A stretch of 38,336 bases of DNA from Scybalousia_A sp964542225 (GCA_964542225.1 CAZITO010000009.1:1-38336); one strand, 5' to 3'. Positions 16,152-24,700 are shown, counted from the first letter of the stretch. The notes: generated by a model from the sequence alone, not told the origin. Translations and numbers: made by a program.

Positions 16152-16370
16152 ATGGCTAAACAAGAACCTATACAATTAGACGGTGTTGTGCTTGAATCAT
16201 TGGGTAATGCTATGTTTAGAGTAGAAATGGATAGTGGTCATGTTATAACCGCTTCTATTTCCGGCAAGATGCGTATGCATTATATAAAAATATTGCCCGG
16301 TGATAAGGTACAAGTAGAAATGTCACCATACGATTTGACAAGAGGAAGAATAACTTATAGGCATAAGTAG
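16152..16370 (+). CDS. infA: Translation initiation factor IF-1
   Basis: A 72-residue S1-like OB-fold protein that binds the ribosomal A site during initiation. It matches the family over its whole length: IQLDGVVLESLGNAMFRVEMDSGHVITASISGKMRMHYIKILPGDKVQVEMSPYDLTRGRITYR in pieces, ending RHK. It is 6 nt after map and 35 nt before the short rpmJ gene. Confidence 0.98.
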   Translation: MAKQEPIQLDGVVLESLGNAMFRVEMDSGHVITASISGKMRMHYIKILPGDKVQVEMSPYDLTRGRITYRHK

Positions 16371-16405
16371 AAGAGAAAACAAACCTAATAATAAAGAAAC
16401 GAGAT

Positions 16406-16522
16406 ATGAAAGTTAAAACTTCAGTAAAGAAAAGGTCTCCGGAGTGTATTGTTGTGAGACGTAAGGGAGTTGTTTATGTTATAAACAAAAAGAATCCTAA
16501 GTTCAAACAACGTCAAGGTTGA
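16406..16522 (+). CDS. rpmJ: Large ribosomal subunit protein bL36 (zinc-free form)
   Basis: A 38-residue protein read directly from the sequence, starting MKVKTSVKKRSPECIVVRRK and ending YVINKKNPKFKQRQG. L36 is the smallest 50S protein and sits near the GTPase-associated region. The CxxC...CxxxxH zinc site is not present: only Cys14 remains, as in other Bacteroidota. It sits in the normal place between infA and rpsM. Confidence 0.97.
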   Translation: MKVKTSVKKRSPECIVVRRKGVVYVINKKNPKFKQRQG

Positions 16523-16570
16523 GATTGATTTTAATTTTAAACTAATAAAAGTAAAAAAAGTAATAGATTT

Positions 16571-16948
16571 ATGGCAAGAATTGCAGGTATAGACTTACCT
16601 AAGACCAAAAGCGGAGTAATTGGTTTGACCTATATATACGGTATAGGAAAGAGTTCTGCGTCAAAGATTTTGGCAAAAGCCGGTATAGATGAGCAGAAAA
16701 AGGTAAGCGAGTGGAGTGATGATGAGCAAAATGCTATTCGTAACATTATCAGCGAAGAGTATAAAGTAGAAGGTGACCTTCGTTCTGAGATACAAATGAA
16801 TATCAAGCGTTTGATGGACATTGGTTGTTATAGAGGCATTAGACATCGTTTGGGTCTGCCTGTTAGAGGACAGAGTACAAAAAACAATGCTCGTACTCGT
16901 AAGGGTAGAAAGAAAACTGTTGCTAACAAGAAGAAAGCAACTAAATAG
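16571..16948 (+). CDS. rpsM: Small ribosomal subunit protein uS13
   Basis: A 125-residue S13 at the top of the 30S head, forming intersubunit bridges and contacting P-site tRNA. It starts MARIAGIDLPKTKSGVIGLTYIYGIGKSSA and ends with the typical RHRLGLPVRGQSTKNNARTRKGRKKT tail. A 77-nt spacer without recognised structure separates it from rpsK. Confidence 0.98.
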   Translation: MARIAGIDLPKTKSGVIGLTYIYGIGKSSASKILAKAGIDEQKKVSEWSDDEQNAIRNIISEEYKVEGDLRSEIQMNIKRLMDIGCYRGIRHRLGLPVRGQSTKNNARTRKGRKKTVANKKKATK

Positions 16949-17025
16949 TTAAGTTAGAAACATTGAGTGCGGAGTACCTTTAAAATTTTGTTTTTGGAGC
17001 ATTCAATAAAATTTGAAAAAAAGAA

Positions 17026-17415
17026 ATGGCTAAAAATTCAAAACCAACAAAGAAAAGAGTAGTAAAAGTTGAACCACAGGGCAGAGCGACTATCTTTGCA
17101 TCTTTCAATAATTGCATTATTTCCTTGACCAATAATGCAGGACAAGTTATATCTTGGTCTTCAGCAGGAAAGATGGGTTTCAAGGGTTCAAAGAAGAATA
17201 CCCCATACGCTTCACAAATGGCAGCAGAGGATTGCGCTAAGGCAGCGTATGATTATGGCTTGAGAAAAGTAAAGGTATTCGTTAAAGGTCCTGGAGCAGG
17301 ACGTGAAGCGGCTATTCGTGCAATCAATACTTGCGGTATTGAGGTGTTGGAGATTACGGATGTAACTCCTTTGCCACACAATGGTTGTCGTCCTCCTAAA
17401 AGAAGAAGAGTATAA
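17026..17415 (+). CDS. rpsK: Small ribosomal subunit protein uS11
   Basis: A 129-residue S11 of the 30S platform, near the Shine-Dalgarno helix. Signatures include ATIFASFNNCIISLTNNAG, GFKGSKKNTPYASQMAAEDCA, KGPGAGREAAIRAINTCG and the end TPLPHNGCRPPKRRRV. Alpha-operon order (rpsM, rpsK, rpsD, rpoA, rplQ) is intact. Confidence 0.98.
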   Translation: MAKNSKPTKKRVVKVEPQGRATIFASFNNCIISLTNNAGQVISWSSAGKMGFKGSKKNTPYASQMAAEDCAKAAYDYGLRKVKVFVKGPGAGREAAIRAINTCGIEVLEITDVTPLPHNGCRPPKRRRV

Positions 17416-17451
17416 TTTATTGAAGTTTTAATTTTAAAAAAAAAGAAAAAA

Positions 17452-18051
17452 ATGGCAAGATATACAGGACCTAAAACCAAAATAGCAAGAAAGTTTAAAG
17501 AACCGATATACGGACCAGATAAGTCATACGATAGAAGACCTTATGCACCGGGTCAGCATGGAGGCAAAAGACGTGCAAAACAATCCGAGTATGGTCTTCA
17601 GTTGATGGAGAAACAGAAAGCAAAATATACTTACGGTATATTGGAGAGACAATTTAGAAACTTGTTTGAGAAGGCTTCTCGTAAGGGAGGTATAACCGGT
17701 GAAGTGTTGTTCCAAATGATAGAGTCTCGTTTGGATAATGTTGTTTATCGTTTGGGTATAGCCAAGACTCGTAATCAGGCGCGTCAACTTGTTTCCCATA
17801 AACATATAGTTGTTAATGGTTCGGTTGTTAATATACCATCTTACTTATTAAAAGAAGGCGATAGTGTTGGAGTTAGAGAGCGTTCAAAATCTTTGGAAAT
17901 TATAGAGGACTCTCTATCCTCAAGAATGCAATATTCATGGCTTGAGTGGGATGAGGCTAAAAAAGAAGGTAAATTTATGAACTATCCTCAGAGAGCCGAC
18001 ATTCCGGAAAATATTAACGAACAAGCTATCGTTGAGTTGTATTCTAAGTAA
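17452..18051 (+). CDS. rpsD: Small ribosomal subunit protein uS4 (zinc-free form)
   Basis: A 199-residue S4, a primary 16S rRNA binder and, in E. coli, the alpha-operon repressor. The N-terminal region lacks the four-cysteine zinc site (RRPYAPGQHGGKRRAKQSEYG instead). The S4 RNA-binding domain spans about 92-155 (ESRLDNVVYRLGIAKTRNQARQLVSHKHIVVNG). rpoA follows 22 nt later and has its own Shine-Dalgarno-like sequence. Confidence 0.98.
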   Translation: MARYTGPKTKIARKFKEPIYGPDKSYDRRPYAPGQHGGKRRAKQSEYGLQLMEKQKAKYTYGILERQFRNLFEKASRKGGITGEVLFQMIESRLDNVVYRLGIAKTRNQARQLVSHKHIVVNGSVVNIPSYLLKEGDSVGVRERSKSLEIIEDSLSSRMQYSWLEWDEAKKEGKFMNYPQRADIPENINEQAIVELYSK

Positions 18052-18063
18052 TAAAATAAAAAT

Positions 18064-18069
18064 AGGAGA
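18064..18069 (+). promoter_or_regulatory. Shine-Dalgarno-like sequence that decides the rpoA start
   Basis: AGGAGA lies 4 nt before the ATG at 18074. An upstream in-frame start at 18032 would overlap rpsD and add residues not seen in the family, so this site supports the shorter start. Confidence 0.65.
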
Positions 18070-18073
18070 AAAT

Positions 18074-19066
18074 ATGGCCATATTAGTTTTTCAACAACCT
18101 GAAAAGGTTATAATGGTGGAGTCAGATGAATACAGAGGCAAGTTTGAGTTTCGTCCTTTGGAGCCTGGCTATGGTAATACGATAGGAAATGCTTTGAGAA
18201 GGATATTGCTTTCTTCTTTGGAAGGTTTTGCAATTACTGCGGTGCGTATTGATGGAGTAAATCACGAATTTGATACCATACACGGTGTTGTAGAAGACAT
18301 GACTGAAATCATCCTTAATCTAAAAAGGCTTTGTTTTAAACGCAATATAGAGCAAGAAGATGAGGAGGAAGTATCTTTCAAAATAGAGGGTAAGACGACT
18401 TTTATGGCTGGCGATATGAATAAGTTTCTAAACGCTTTCCAAGTCCTTAATACAGATGTAGAAATATGTCACATGACTTCTGATGTAACTTTAGACATAA
18501 CTTTGCGAATAGAAAAAGGACGCGGTTATGTGCCTTCAGAGGAAAATGTAAGGTCTAATGACCCTATTGGAACCATTGCAATTGATTCTATTTTTACTCC
18601 GATAAAAAATGTTAAATATTCAGTTGAGAATTATAGGGTAGGTCAGAGGACGGATTACGATAATCTTATTTTTGAGATAGAGACTGACGGTTCTATTTTG
18701 CCTAAAGATGCCTTAAGAGAATCTGCTCAGATTCTTATTCAGCATTTGGTGTTATTCTCCGATAAAAAAATAGATATACAAACAGATATCAAAACTCAGC
18801 AAGACGAATTTGATGAGGAGACTTTGCACGTTCGTCAATTGCTTAAGACCAAACTCGTTGATATGGACTTGTCTGTCAGAGCGCTTAATTGTTTGAAGTC
18901 TGCCGGAGTGGATACGCTTGGCGACCTTGTACAAATTGCTAAGGCAGATTTGTTGAAGTTTAGAAATTTTGGTAAGAAATCTTTAACCGAATTGGATAAC
19001 TTGGTTAAGTCAAGGAATTTGGAGTTTGGTATGGATATTTCAAAGTATAAATTAGAAAAAGAGTAA
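18074..19066 (+). CDS. rpoA: DNA-directed RNA polymerase subunit alpha
   Basis: A 330-residue alpha subunit. The N-terminal dimerisation domain (about 1-235) has FEFRPLEPGYGNTIGNALRRILLSSLEGFAI. The C-terminal domain (about 260-330), which binds upstream DNA and activators, has LDMDLSVRALNCLKSAGVDTLGDLVQIAKADLLKFRNFGKKSLTELD in pieces. The start MAILVFQQPEKV is preferred over an ATG 42 bases upstream because of the Shine-Dalgarno-like AGGAGA and family length. Encoding it with ribosomal proteins couples RNA polymerase supply to translation capacity. Confidence 0.97.
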   Translation: MAILVFQQPEKVIMVESDEYRGKFEFRPLEPGYGNTIGNALRRILLSSLEGFAITAVRIDGVNHEFDTIHGVVEDMTEIILNLKRLCFKRNIEQEDEEEVSFKIEGKTTFMAGDMNKFLNAFQVLNTDVEICHMTSDVTLDITLRIEKGRGYVPSEENVRSNDPIGTIAIDSIFTPIKNVKYSVENYRVGQRTDYDNLIFEIETDGSILPKDALRESAQILIQHLVLFSDKKIDIQTDIKTQQDEFDEETLHVRQLLKTKLVDMDLSVRALNCLKSAGVDTLGDLVQIAKADLLKFRNFGKKSLTELDNLVKSRNLEFGMDISKYKLEKE

Positions 19067-19072
19067 AGAAAA

Positions 19073-19585
19073 ATGAGACACGGTTGTAAAGTAAATCATT
19101 TGTCAAGGAAAGCGGCTCACAGAAGTTCTATGTTGTCCAATATGGCGGCTTCTTTGATAAAACACAAGAGAATAGAAACAACTTTGGCTAAGGCCAAAGC
19201 GTTAAGAAAATATGTAGAACCATTGATAAATAAGTCAAAAGAAGACTCTACCCACCAAAGACGTATAGTTTTTGCTCATTTGAGAGATAAAGAAGCGGTT
19301 ACAGAATTGTTCCGTGAGGTTTCTCAAAAGATAGCAAACCGTCCGGGAGGATATACCCGTATTCTTAAACTTGGAAGACGTTGGGGCGATGGAGCGGAAA
19401 TGGCTATGATGGAATTGGTTGACTATAATGAAAATATGCTTAAGGATGTTACTGCCAAAAAAGCCAAATCTACTCGTAGAGGTGGCAAAAAGAAAGCAAC
19501 ACCTCAAGCAACAACGGAAACAGAGGTTGCACAGGCTCCGCAAGTTGAGCAACCACAACAAGAAGAGGCAACCAAAACGGAGTAG
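19073..19585 (+). CDS. rplQ: Large ribosomal subunit protein bL17 with C-terminal extension
   Basis: A 170-residue L17. The conserved first 115 or so residues start MRHGCKVNHLSRKAAHRSSM and include RIVFAHLRDKEAVTELF and NRPGGYTRILKLGRRWGDGAEMAMMELVD. The remainder is a low-complexity tail, first basic (KKAKSTRRGGKKKA) and then Gln/Glu/Thr-rich, absent in E. coli (127 residues) but common in Bacteroidota. It is the last gene of the cluster; a terminator follows 28 nt after the stop. Confidence 0.97.
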   Translation: MRHGCKVNHLSRKAAHRSSMLSNMAASLIKHKRIETTLAKAKALRKYVEPLINKSKEDSTHQRRIVFAHLRDKEAVTELFREVSQKIANRPGGYTRILKLGRRWGDGAEMAMMELVDYNENMLKDVTAKKAKSTRRGGKKKATPQATTETEVAQAPQVEQPQQEEATKTE

Positions 19586-19912
19586 TTTCTGCGTATTTTT
19601 TTATTTGCTTAGAAAGGTATATTTCTTAAAAAAGGAGTATACCTTTTTTGCTACTATATCGGCAGGCTGTAGAAATCAATATATAATAGTTATTTATTGT
19701 AAAAGGTACAAAAAAGAGAATGTAAAATAAATAAAAACTTTTACTCCTTTCTTTGTTTATGAGAGTGTTATGACTTGGCACAGGGTTATAATATACATTT
19801 TGAGCCCATCAAGTTTATATAGTAAAAATATAAGTTTCCCATATTGTAGAATAATTAAATTAAAAAAAATGTACTATAATACTAACTTTTATCGTTATGA
19901 AATAAAAAACAA
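19586..19912 (+). other. Intergenic region of 327 bp between rplQ and the accessory region
   Basis: It holds the terminator at 19613-19649. After that I see only A/T-rich sequence with no tRNA or recognised RNA. TAACTTTT at 19883-19890 is one base from the -7 consensus TANNTTTG and may serve the gene at 19913, without a clear -33 box. Confidence 0.6.
19613..19649 (+). terminator. Rho-independent terminator of the ribosomal cluster
   Basis: AAAGGTATA (19613-19621) pairs perfectly with TATACCTTT (19638-19646) around a 16-nt loop, continuing into a T-run to 19649. It lies just behind rplQ, the last gene of the cluster. Confidence 0.75.
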
Positions 19913-20359
19913 ATGAAAAAAAAGGTGAAAACGTTACGCATTATAAAGGAGAAAGATTTGGATAGAGCGGAAGATTGGAGAACTACCTTTCAAACTTTTG
20001 GAGTTATTTTAATAACTCTTCTTGTTGCGATACCTGTGGGCATATATAAAGGATTTGCTTATGCTTGGCTCGTTATAATAATAGGTTTTTTATGTATGAC
20101 AATTGCATGTTTGGTCGGAGATAACAAAAAAGTAATAAAACTAAGGAAGCTGTTAAAGATTAGAAAAGAAAGGAATATGTCGGAAGAATTAAAGAGACAA
20201 AGATATAGTTATACTGCAGACTATGATTATAAATCAAGTGACAAACACTATACTCATAGCACCTACAAGCCTTCTGTAACCGAATGGCTTGGCGGTTATC
20301 TTGTTGCATCCAAATTCTTTGACGAAATGTTTAAAAGCGATAATAAAAACAAATATTAA
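19913..20359 (+). CDS. Small membrane protein of unknown function
   Basis: A 148-residue protein I do not recognise. It has a basic N-terminus (about 1-20), then two hydrophobic segments (about 29-45, FGVILITLLVAIPVGIY, and 50-68, AWLVIIIGFLCMTIACLV) separated by a short turn. These form a probable helical hairpin, followed by a long basic, then Tyr/Ser/Lys-rich soluble tail with no cysteine or catalytic motif. Both tails probably face the cytoplasm. It stands alone between the ribosomal terminator and the restriction locus, where hsdM might be expected; nothing in it resembles a methyltransferase. Confidence 0.6.
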   Translation: MKKKVKTLRIIKEKDLDRAEDWRTTFQTFGVILITLLVAIPVGIYKGFAYAWLVIIIGFLCMTIACLVGDNKKVIKLRKLLKIRKERNMSEELKRQRYSYTADYDYKSSDKHYTHSTYKPSVTEWLGGYLVASKFFDEMFKSDNKNKY

Positions 20360-20413
20360 AAACTTAATTTTTCCCCTTCCCACCCCAAAACAAAGATAAA
20401 AGAAACAAACCAA

Positions 20414-20443
20414 AATGAGCAAAATAAAAGACCTTATACAACA
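20414..20443 (+). pseudogene. Orphan copy of the hsdS 5' end
   Basis: Thirty bases are identical to 20574-20603: the hsdS start codon plus its next nine codons (MSKIKDLIQQ; here only the first nine whole codons and two further bases match). The copies then diverge sharply: here the repeat element follows, there the rest of hsdS. It is therefore a truncated hsdS start or a recombination scar, offset by 160 bp from the real gene, not a functional gene. Confidence 0.85.
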
Positions 20444-20492
20444 CAGGCACAGCCTGTTTTATAATGGCAAAGCCGCACCCGTTGGGTGTTTT
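20444..20492 (+). terminator. Two consecutive terminator-like hairpins
   Basis: CAGGC-ACA-GCCTG (20444-20456) is followed by TTTT, and CACCC-GTT-GGGTG (20476-20488) is followed by TTTT. The stems are short (5 bp) but GC-rich and perfect. They could end transcription of the membrane protein gene upstream or reduce read-through into hsdS. Confidence 0.45.
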
Positions 20493-20510
20493 ATATGGGC
20501 AGAGTCGTTA
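20450..20510 (+). repeat. Dispersed 61-bp repeat element, copy 1
   Basis: These 61 bp match the reverse complement of 38043-38103 at about 52 positions. The central 23 bases from CCGCACCC to TTTTATA are identical. The core is the hairpin CACCC-GTT-GGGTG followed by TTTT. The element sits between the orphan hsdS start and the real hsdS. It resembles a REP-type intergenic palindrome, but the family is unknown to me. Confidence 0.85.
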
Positions 20511-20574
20511 ATAATAACTTATCAAAACCTATACTACTAACCTATAACAACCTATAAAGAAAGAAAGTAATCCA

Positions 20575-21690
20575 ATGAGCAAAATAAAAGACCTTATACA
20601 ACAACATTGCCCAAACGGAGTGGAATATAAAAAGTTGGGAGAATATATTGATATTTACACAGGCACTCAATTTAATAAAAGAGATATGTTAGATATAGGT
20701 TCTTATCCCGTATTGAATGGTGGCATCAGTCCATCGGGTTTTGCTGAAATTTATAATGAAGAAGCAAACACTATAACCATATCTCAGGGAGGAGCCTCTG
20801 CTGGTTACGTTAATTGGATGGGGTGTAAATTTTACGCTGGTGCTCATTGTTTTGTTGTTAAACCTAACAGCGTATTACTAAATAATAGATATTTGTATTT
20901 TGTTTTAAAGAACTCCGAACAAAAATTAATGCAGTCAAAACACGGTGCAGGAATACCGGGACTGAATAGTAGTAAAGTAAAAAATCTTCAGATACCTATT
21001 CCGCCGATGGAGGTTCAGGAGGAGATAGTAAGGATATTGGATACGTTTAGCGCGCTTACAGCGGAGCTGGAAGCGGAGCTGGAAGCAAGAAAAAAACAAT
21101 ACCAATATTATAGAGATAAACTATTATCTTTTGAGAATTTAGGAGAGAGAGAGAGAGAGAGATTAACGTGGAGGAGGTTAGGTGAATGTGTACAAGTCAT
21201 CAATGCTACAAAGAAAATGAATAAAAAATTTTATCTAACAAAGGGCAAATATCCTATAATAGACCAAGGGCAAAAATATATCATCGCTTATACTAATGAT
21301 GCAACGGGACTTTTACCTTTAGATGAATATGTTATTTTTGGTGAACATACAAAAGAAATAAAATATGTAGATTTTCAATTTATTCAGGGGGCAGATGGAC
21401 TAAAAATTTTAAAAAATAAAGATTTTATTCTTCCAAAATACTTATATCATTGTATGCAAAATTTAAAATTCCAAATTCCAAATAGAGGATATAATAGACA
21501 TTGGACTGTAACTGCACCTTTACAAATTCCTATTCCGTCAATGGAGGAGCAGGAAAGGGTTGTTGGGATATTGGATAAATTTGATAGGTTGGTAAATGAT
21601 ATAAGCGAGGGCATACCCGCCGAAATAAAAGCCAGACGACAACAATATGAATATTATAGAGATATGTTGTTGAACTTTAAAAAATTGTAA
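20575..21690 (+). CDS. hsdS: Type I restriction-modification specificity subunit
   Basis: A 371-residue HsdS, which reads the bipartite DNA target for a type I enzyme. It shows the family's two-fold layout. TRD1 is about 18-135, and the first conserved helix about 140-190 (IPIPPMEVQEEIVRILDTF, then the EL-rich spacer and RKKQYQYYRDKLLSF). TRD2 is about 200-325, and the second conserved helix about 326-371 (IPIPSMEEQERVVGILDKF, RRQQYEYYRDMLLNF). A 12-bp tandem repeat (21061-21084) lengthens the spacer helix and a (GA)10 tract (21143-21162) lies at the TRD1-TRD2 junction. hsdR follows after 106 bp; no hsdM is present nearby. The present reading frame is intact, so full-length HsdS can be made. 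Confidence 0.93.
   Translation: MSKIKDLIQQHCPNGVEYKKLGEYIDIYTGTQFNKRDMLDIGSYPVLNGGISPSGFAEIYNEEANTITISQGGASAGYVNWMGCKFYAGAHCFVVKPNSVLLNNRYLYFVLKNSEQKLMQSKHGAGIPGLNSSKVKNLQIPIPPMEVQEEIVRILDTFSALTAELEAELEARKKQYQYYRDKLLSFENLGERERERLTWRRLGECVQVINATKKMNKKFYLTKGKYPIIDQGQKYIIAYTNDATGLLPLDEYVIFGEHTKEIKYVDFQFIQGADGLKILKNKDFILPKYLYHCMQNLKFQIPNRGYNRHWTVTAPLQIPIPSMEEQERVVGILDKFDRLVNDISEGIPAEIKARRQQYEYYRDMLLNFKKL
21061..21084 (+). repeat. 12-bp tandem repeat (2 copies) in the hsdS spacer helix
   Basis: GCGGAGCTGGAA occurs twice in tandem, encoding AELE-AELE (residues 163-170) inside TAELEAELEARKK. In EcoR124I-type HsdS a 12-bp TAEL repeat at the same place changes copy number and thereby the spacing of the recognised half-sites. 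Confidence 0.9.
21143..21162 (+). repeat. (GA)10 dinucleotide tract inside hsdS
   Basis: Ten perfect GA units encode the alternating ERERER of residues 191-196. Loss of one unit shifts to a frame that ends at TGA after 202 residues; gain of one unit ends at TAA after 197 residues. Both outcomes leave TRD1 plus the first conserved helix and remove TRD2. Confidence 0.92.
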
Positions 21691-21796
21691 ATAAAAATGT
21701 TTTGATAGGTTGGCATAGGATGTAATGGGGTTTATTATGAGTTAAGATGGGTTATTATTAGGTTATAAAATATTCACAACAAAAAAAACAAAAGAA

Positions 21797-24700
21797 ATGA
21801 AAGAGAACAAAATAGTAATAGAAAATACAGAATCTACCGTTGTAGCAAAATACGACTCTATAAAGGCTCAAGAAAACGAATATCAAAGCGAAGCCGAGTT
21901 GGAAAAGGCTTTTATCAAACAATTGGAAAATCAGGCATACGAATATCTTGCTTTGCATACAGAAGAAGACCTTATCCAAAACCTAAAAAAACAAATAGAA
22001 AAACTAAACTCCATAGAATTTAACGACAATGAATGGGACAGATTTTTCAACAATATACTTGCCAACAATAGAGACGGAATAGAGGAAAAAACTTTTATCA
22101 TACAGGAAAATAATATCCATGCCTTTAAATTTGACAACGGAGTGGTAAAAAATATTACTATTTTTGACAAAGGAAACGTACACAACAACTCTTTACAAGT
22201 TATCAATCAATATGAGACGGAAACAACGGAGAGAAAAAACCGCTATGATGTCAGTATTTTGGTTAACGGTCTGCCTTTGGTTCATGTGGAATTAAAACGA
22301 AGAGGCATTCCTATAAGAGAGGCTTTTAATCAAATAAACAGATATCAAAGAGAATCTTTTTGGAGTGGAAGCGGTTTGTTTGAATATGTGCAAATCTTTG
22401 TTATCTCCAACGGCACACAAACAAAATATTATTCCAACACCACAAGAAACTCACATATCAAAGAAATAAACAAAACCATACAAAAAGGACAAAGCCGACA
22501 AACAAGCAACTCATTTGAATTTACTTCATGGTGGGCAGATGAAACAAATGAGCCTATTTTGGATTTGAGAGATTTTACCAAGACTTTTTTTGCAAAACAT
22601 ACCTTATTGAATATATTAGCCAAATACTGCATTTTTACAAGTGAAAAAATGCTTATGGTTATGCGTCCTTATCAAATTTGCGCTACCGAAAAAATCATTA
22701 ACCGAATATTTATTGCCCACAACAATCATTATGAAGGAAAAAAGGAAGCAGGAGGTTATATATGGCACACAACAGGCTCAGGCAAAACGCTTACCTCTTT
22801 TAAAACGGCAAGAATAGCAACAAGTTTGGATTTTGTTGAGAAAGTTGTCTTTGTTGTGGATAGAAAAGATTTGGACTATCAGACAATGAAAGAATATGAT
22901 AGGTTTGAAAAAGGAGCAGCCAATGGCAACAGCAGTTCGGATGTTTTGAGAAAGCAATTGAAAAACAATAGTTCAAAACTGATAATAACAACAATACAAA
23001 AGTTGTCTGCAATGCTCAAAAACAAAACCTATGAGCAAGAAATAAGGGAAATAACAAATAAAAATATTGTCTTTATCTTTGACGAATGCCATCGCTCTCA
23101 GTTTGGGCAAATGCACAAGGATATTACAAGGAGGTTTAAGAAGTATTATATTTTTGGTTTTACAGGTACTCCCATTTTTGCACAAAATGCAACCTCCAAC
23201 AATAGCCCGACTTTGCAAACAACACAACAGGCGTTTGGAGACAAACTGCATACTTATACAATTGTGGATGCCATAAGGGACAAAAACGTATTGCCTTTCA
23301 GGGTTGAATATGTTTCCACTCTAAGAGAAAAAAAAGATTTTGAAAATATTAAGGTTTGGAGCATAGACACAGAAAGAGCACTCAAAGATAAAAGACGCAT
23401 AGAATTGGTAACAAAGTATATCATAGAGCATTTTAACCAAAAGACAAAAAGAGATGAAAAAGCCTTTACTTTCAATAAAATAACCAATATACACGAAGTT
23501 GCCTCGGCAAAAGACCGCAACAACGCAAGAGAAATAAAACAAACCATAAGAATGAAAGGGTTTAATTCTATTTTTGCGGTTGCAAGTATTGATTTTGCAA
23601 AACTTTATTATGAGGAATTTAAGAAACAAAACAAGGACTTGAAAGTTGCAACCATTTTTTCATACGGAGTAAATAATGAACAAGATGAGGCTTACGGCTT
23701 TGAGGATGAAAACAATGAAAACACCGAAGGATTGACTCCTGCAGATAGAGATTTTTTGGAAAATGCCATAAAGGATTACAATAAAATGTTTGGCACAAAT
23801 TACGATACCTCTTCGGAAAAGTTCCAAAACTATTATAAAGATGTCTCCCTAAGAACGAAAAACAGGGAAATTGATTTGCTCATTGTGGTCAATATGTTTC
23901 TGACAGGTTTTGACGCAACGACGTTAAACACTCTTTGGACAGATAAAAACCTCAGAATGCACGGGCTTTTACAAGCCTATTCTCGCACAAACAGAGTACT
24001 TAACTCAATAAAAACTTTTGGCAATATTGTTTGTTTTCGCAATTTGGAACAGGCAACAAACGATGCCATAGCCTTATTTGGCAACAAAGAGGCTTGCGGA
24101 CTTGTACTTTTAAAAACCTTTGAAGAATATTATAAGGGCTACACAGATGATAAGGGCAATCATATAAAGGGTTATGAGGAAATAGTAAACCTGTTGCTTG
24201 AAAACTACCCCACTGACAAAATAACAAAGGGAGAAGAAGCAAAAAGATTGTTTGTAAAATTGTTTGGAGCCTTATTGAAAGTACAGAATATTTTGCAAGC
24301 CTTTGACCAATTTGCAGGACAAGAGTTGTTGACTGAAAGACAAATGCAAGACTATTTGGGATTGTATAACGATATTTATCAAGAAACTCACGCCTTTACC
24401 GTAACTCCGGACAAAGAAAAAGTTAATGAGGATTTGATTTTTGAAATGGAGTTGGTGAAACAGGTTGAAATAAATATTGATTACATCTTGGAATTGGTAA
24501 AAAAATATCAAAAAGAACAGAAAGAAAAAAACAAAGAAATTATTTTGCAAGATATAGACAGAGCCGTAAGGTCAAGCCCACAAATGAGAGACAAAAAAGA
24601 CCTTATTGATGATTTTGTCAAAACAATAACCCCGACAAGCAATGTTGATGACGATTGGAATACTTTTGTACATACAAGACTACAAGAAGAGATGCAAACC

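Noticed and set aside
18032..18073. Longer rpoA with start at 18032
   Set aside because: It would overlap rpsD and add 14 residues absent from the family; the ATG at 18074 has AGGAGA in front and gives MAILVFQQPEKV, the normal start.
19419..19730. Plus-strand frame overlapping the end of rplQ and the terminator
   Set aside because: It is a frame-shifted reading of the L17 tail and runs through the terminator hairpin.
19650..19912. tRNA or small RNA after the ribosomal terminator
   Set aside because: No cloverleaf, T-loop or acceptor pairing could be found in this A/T-rich stretch.
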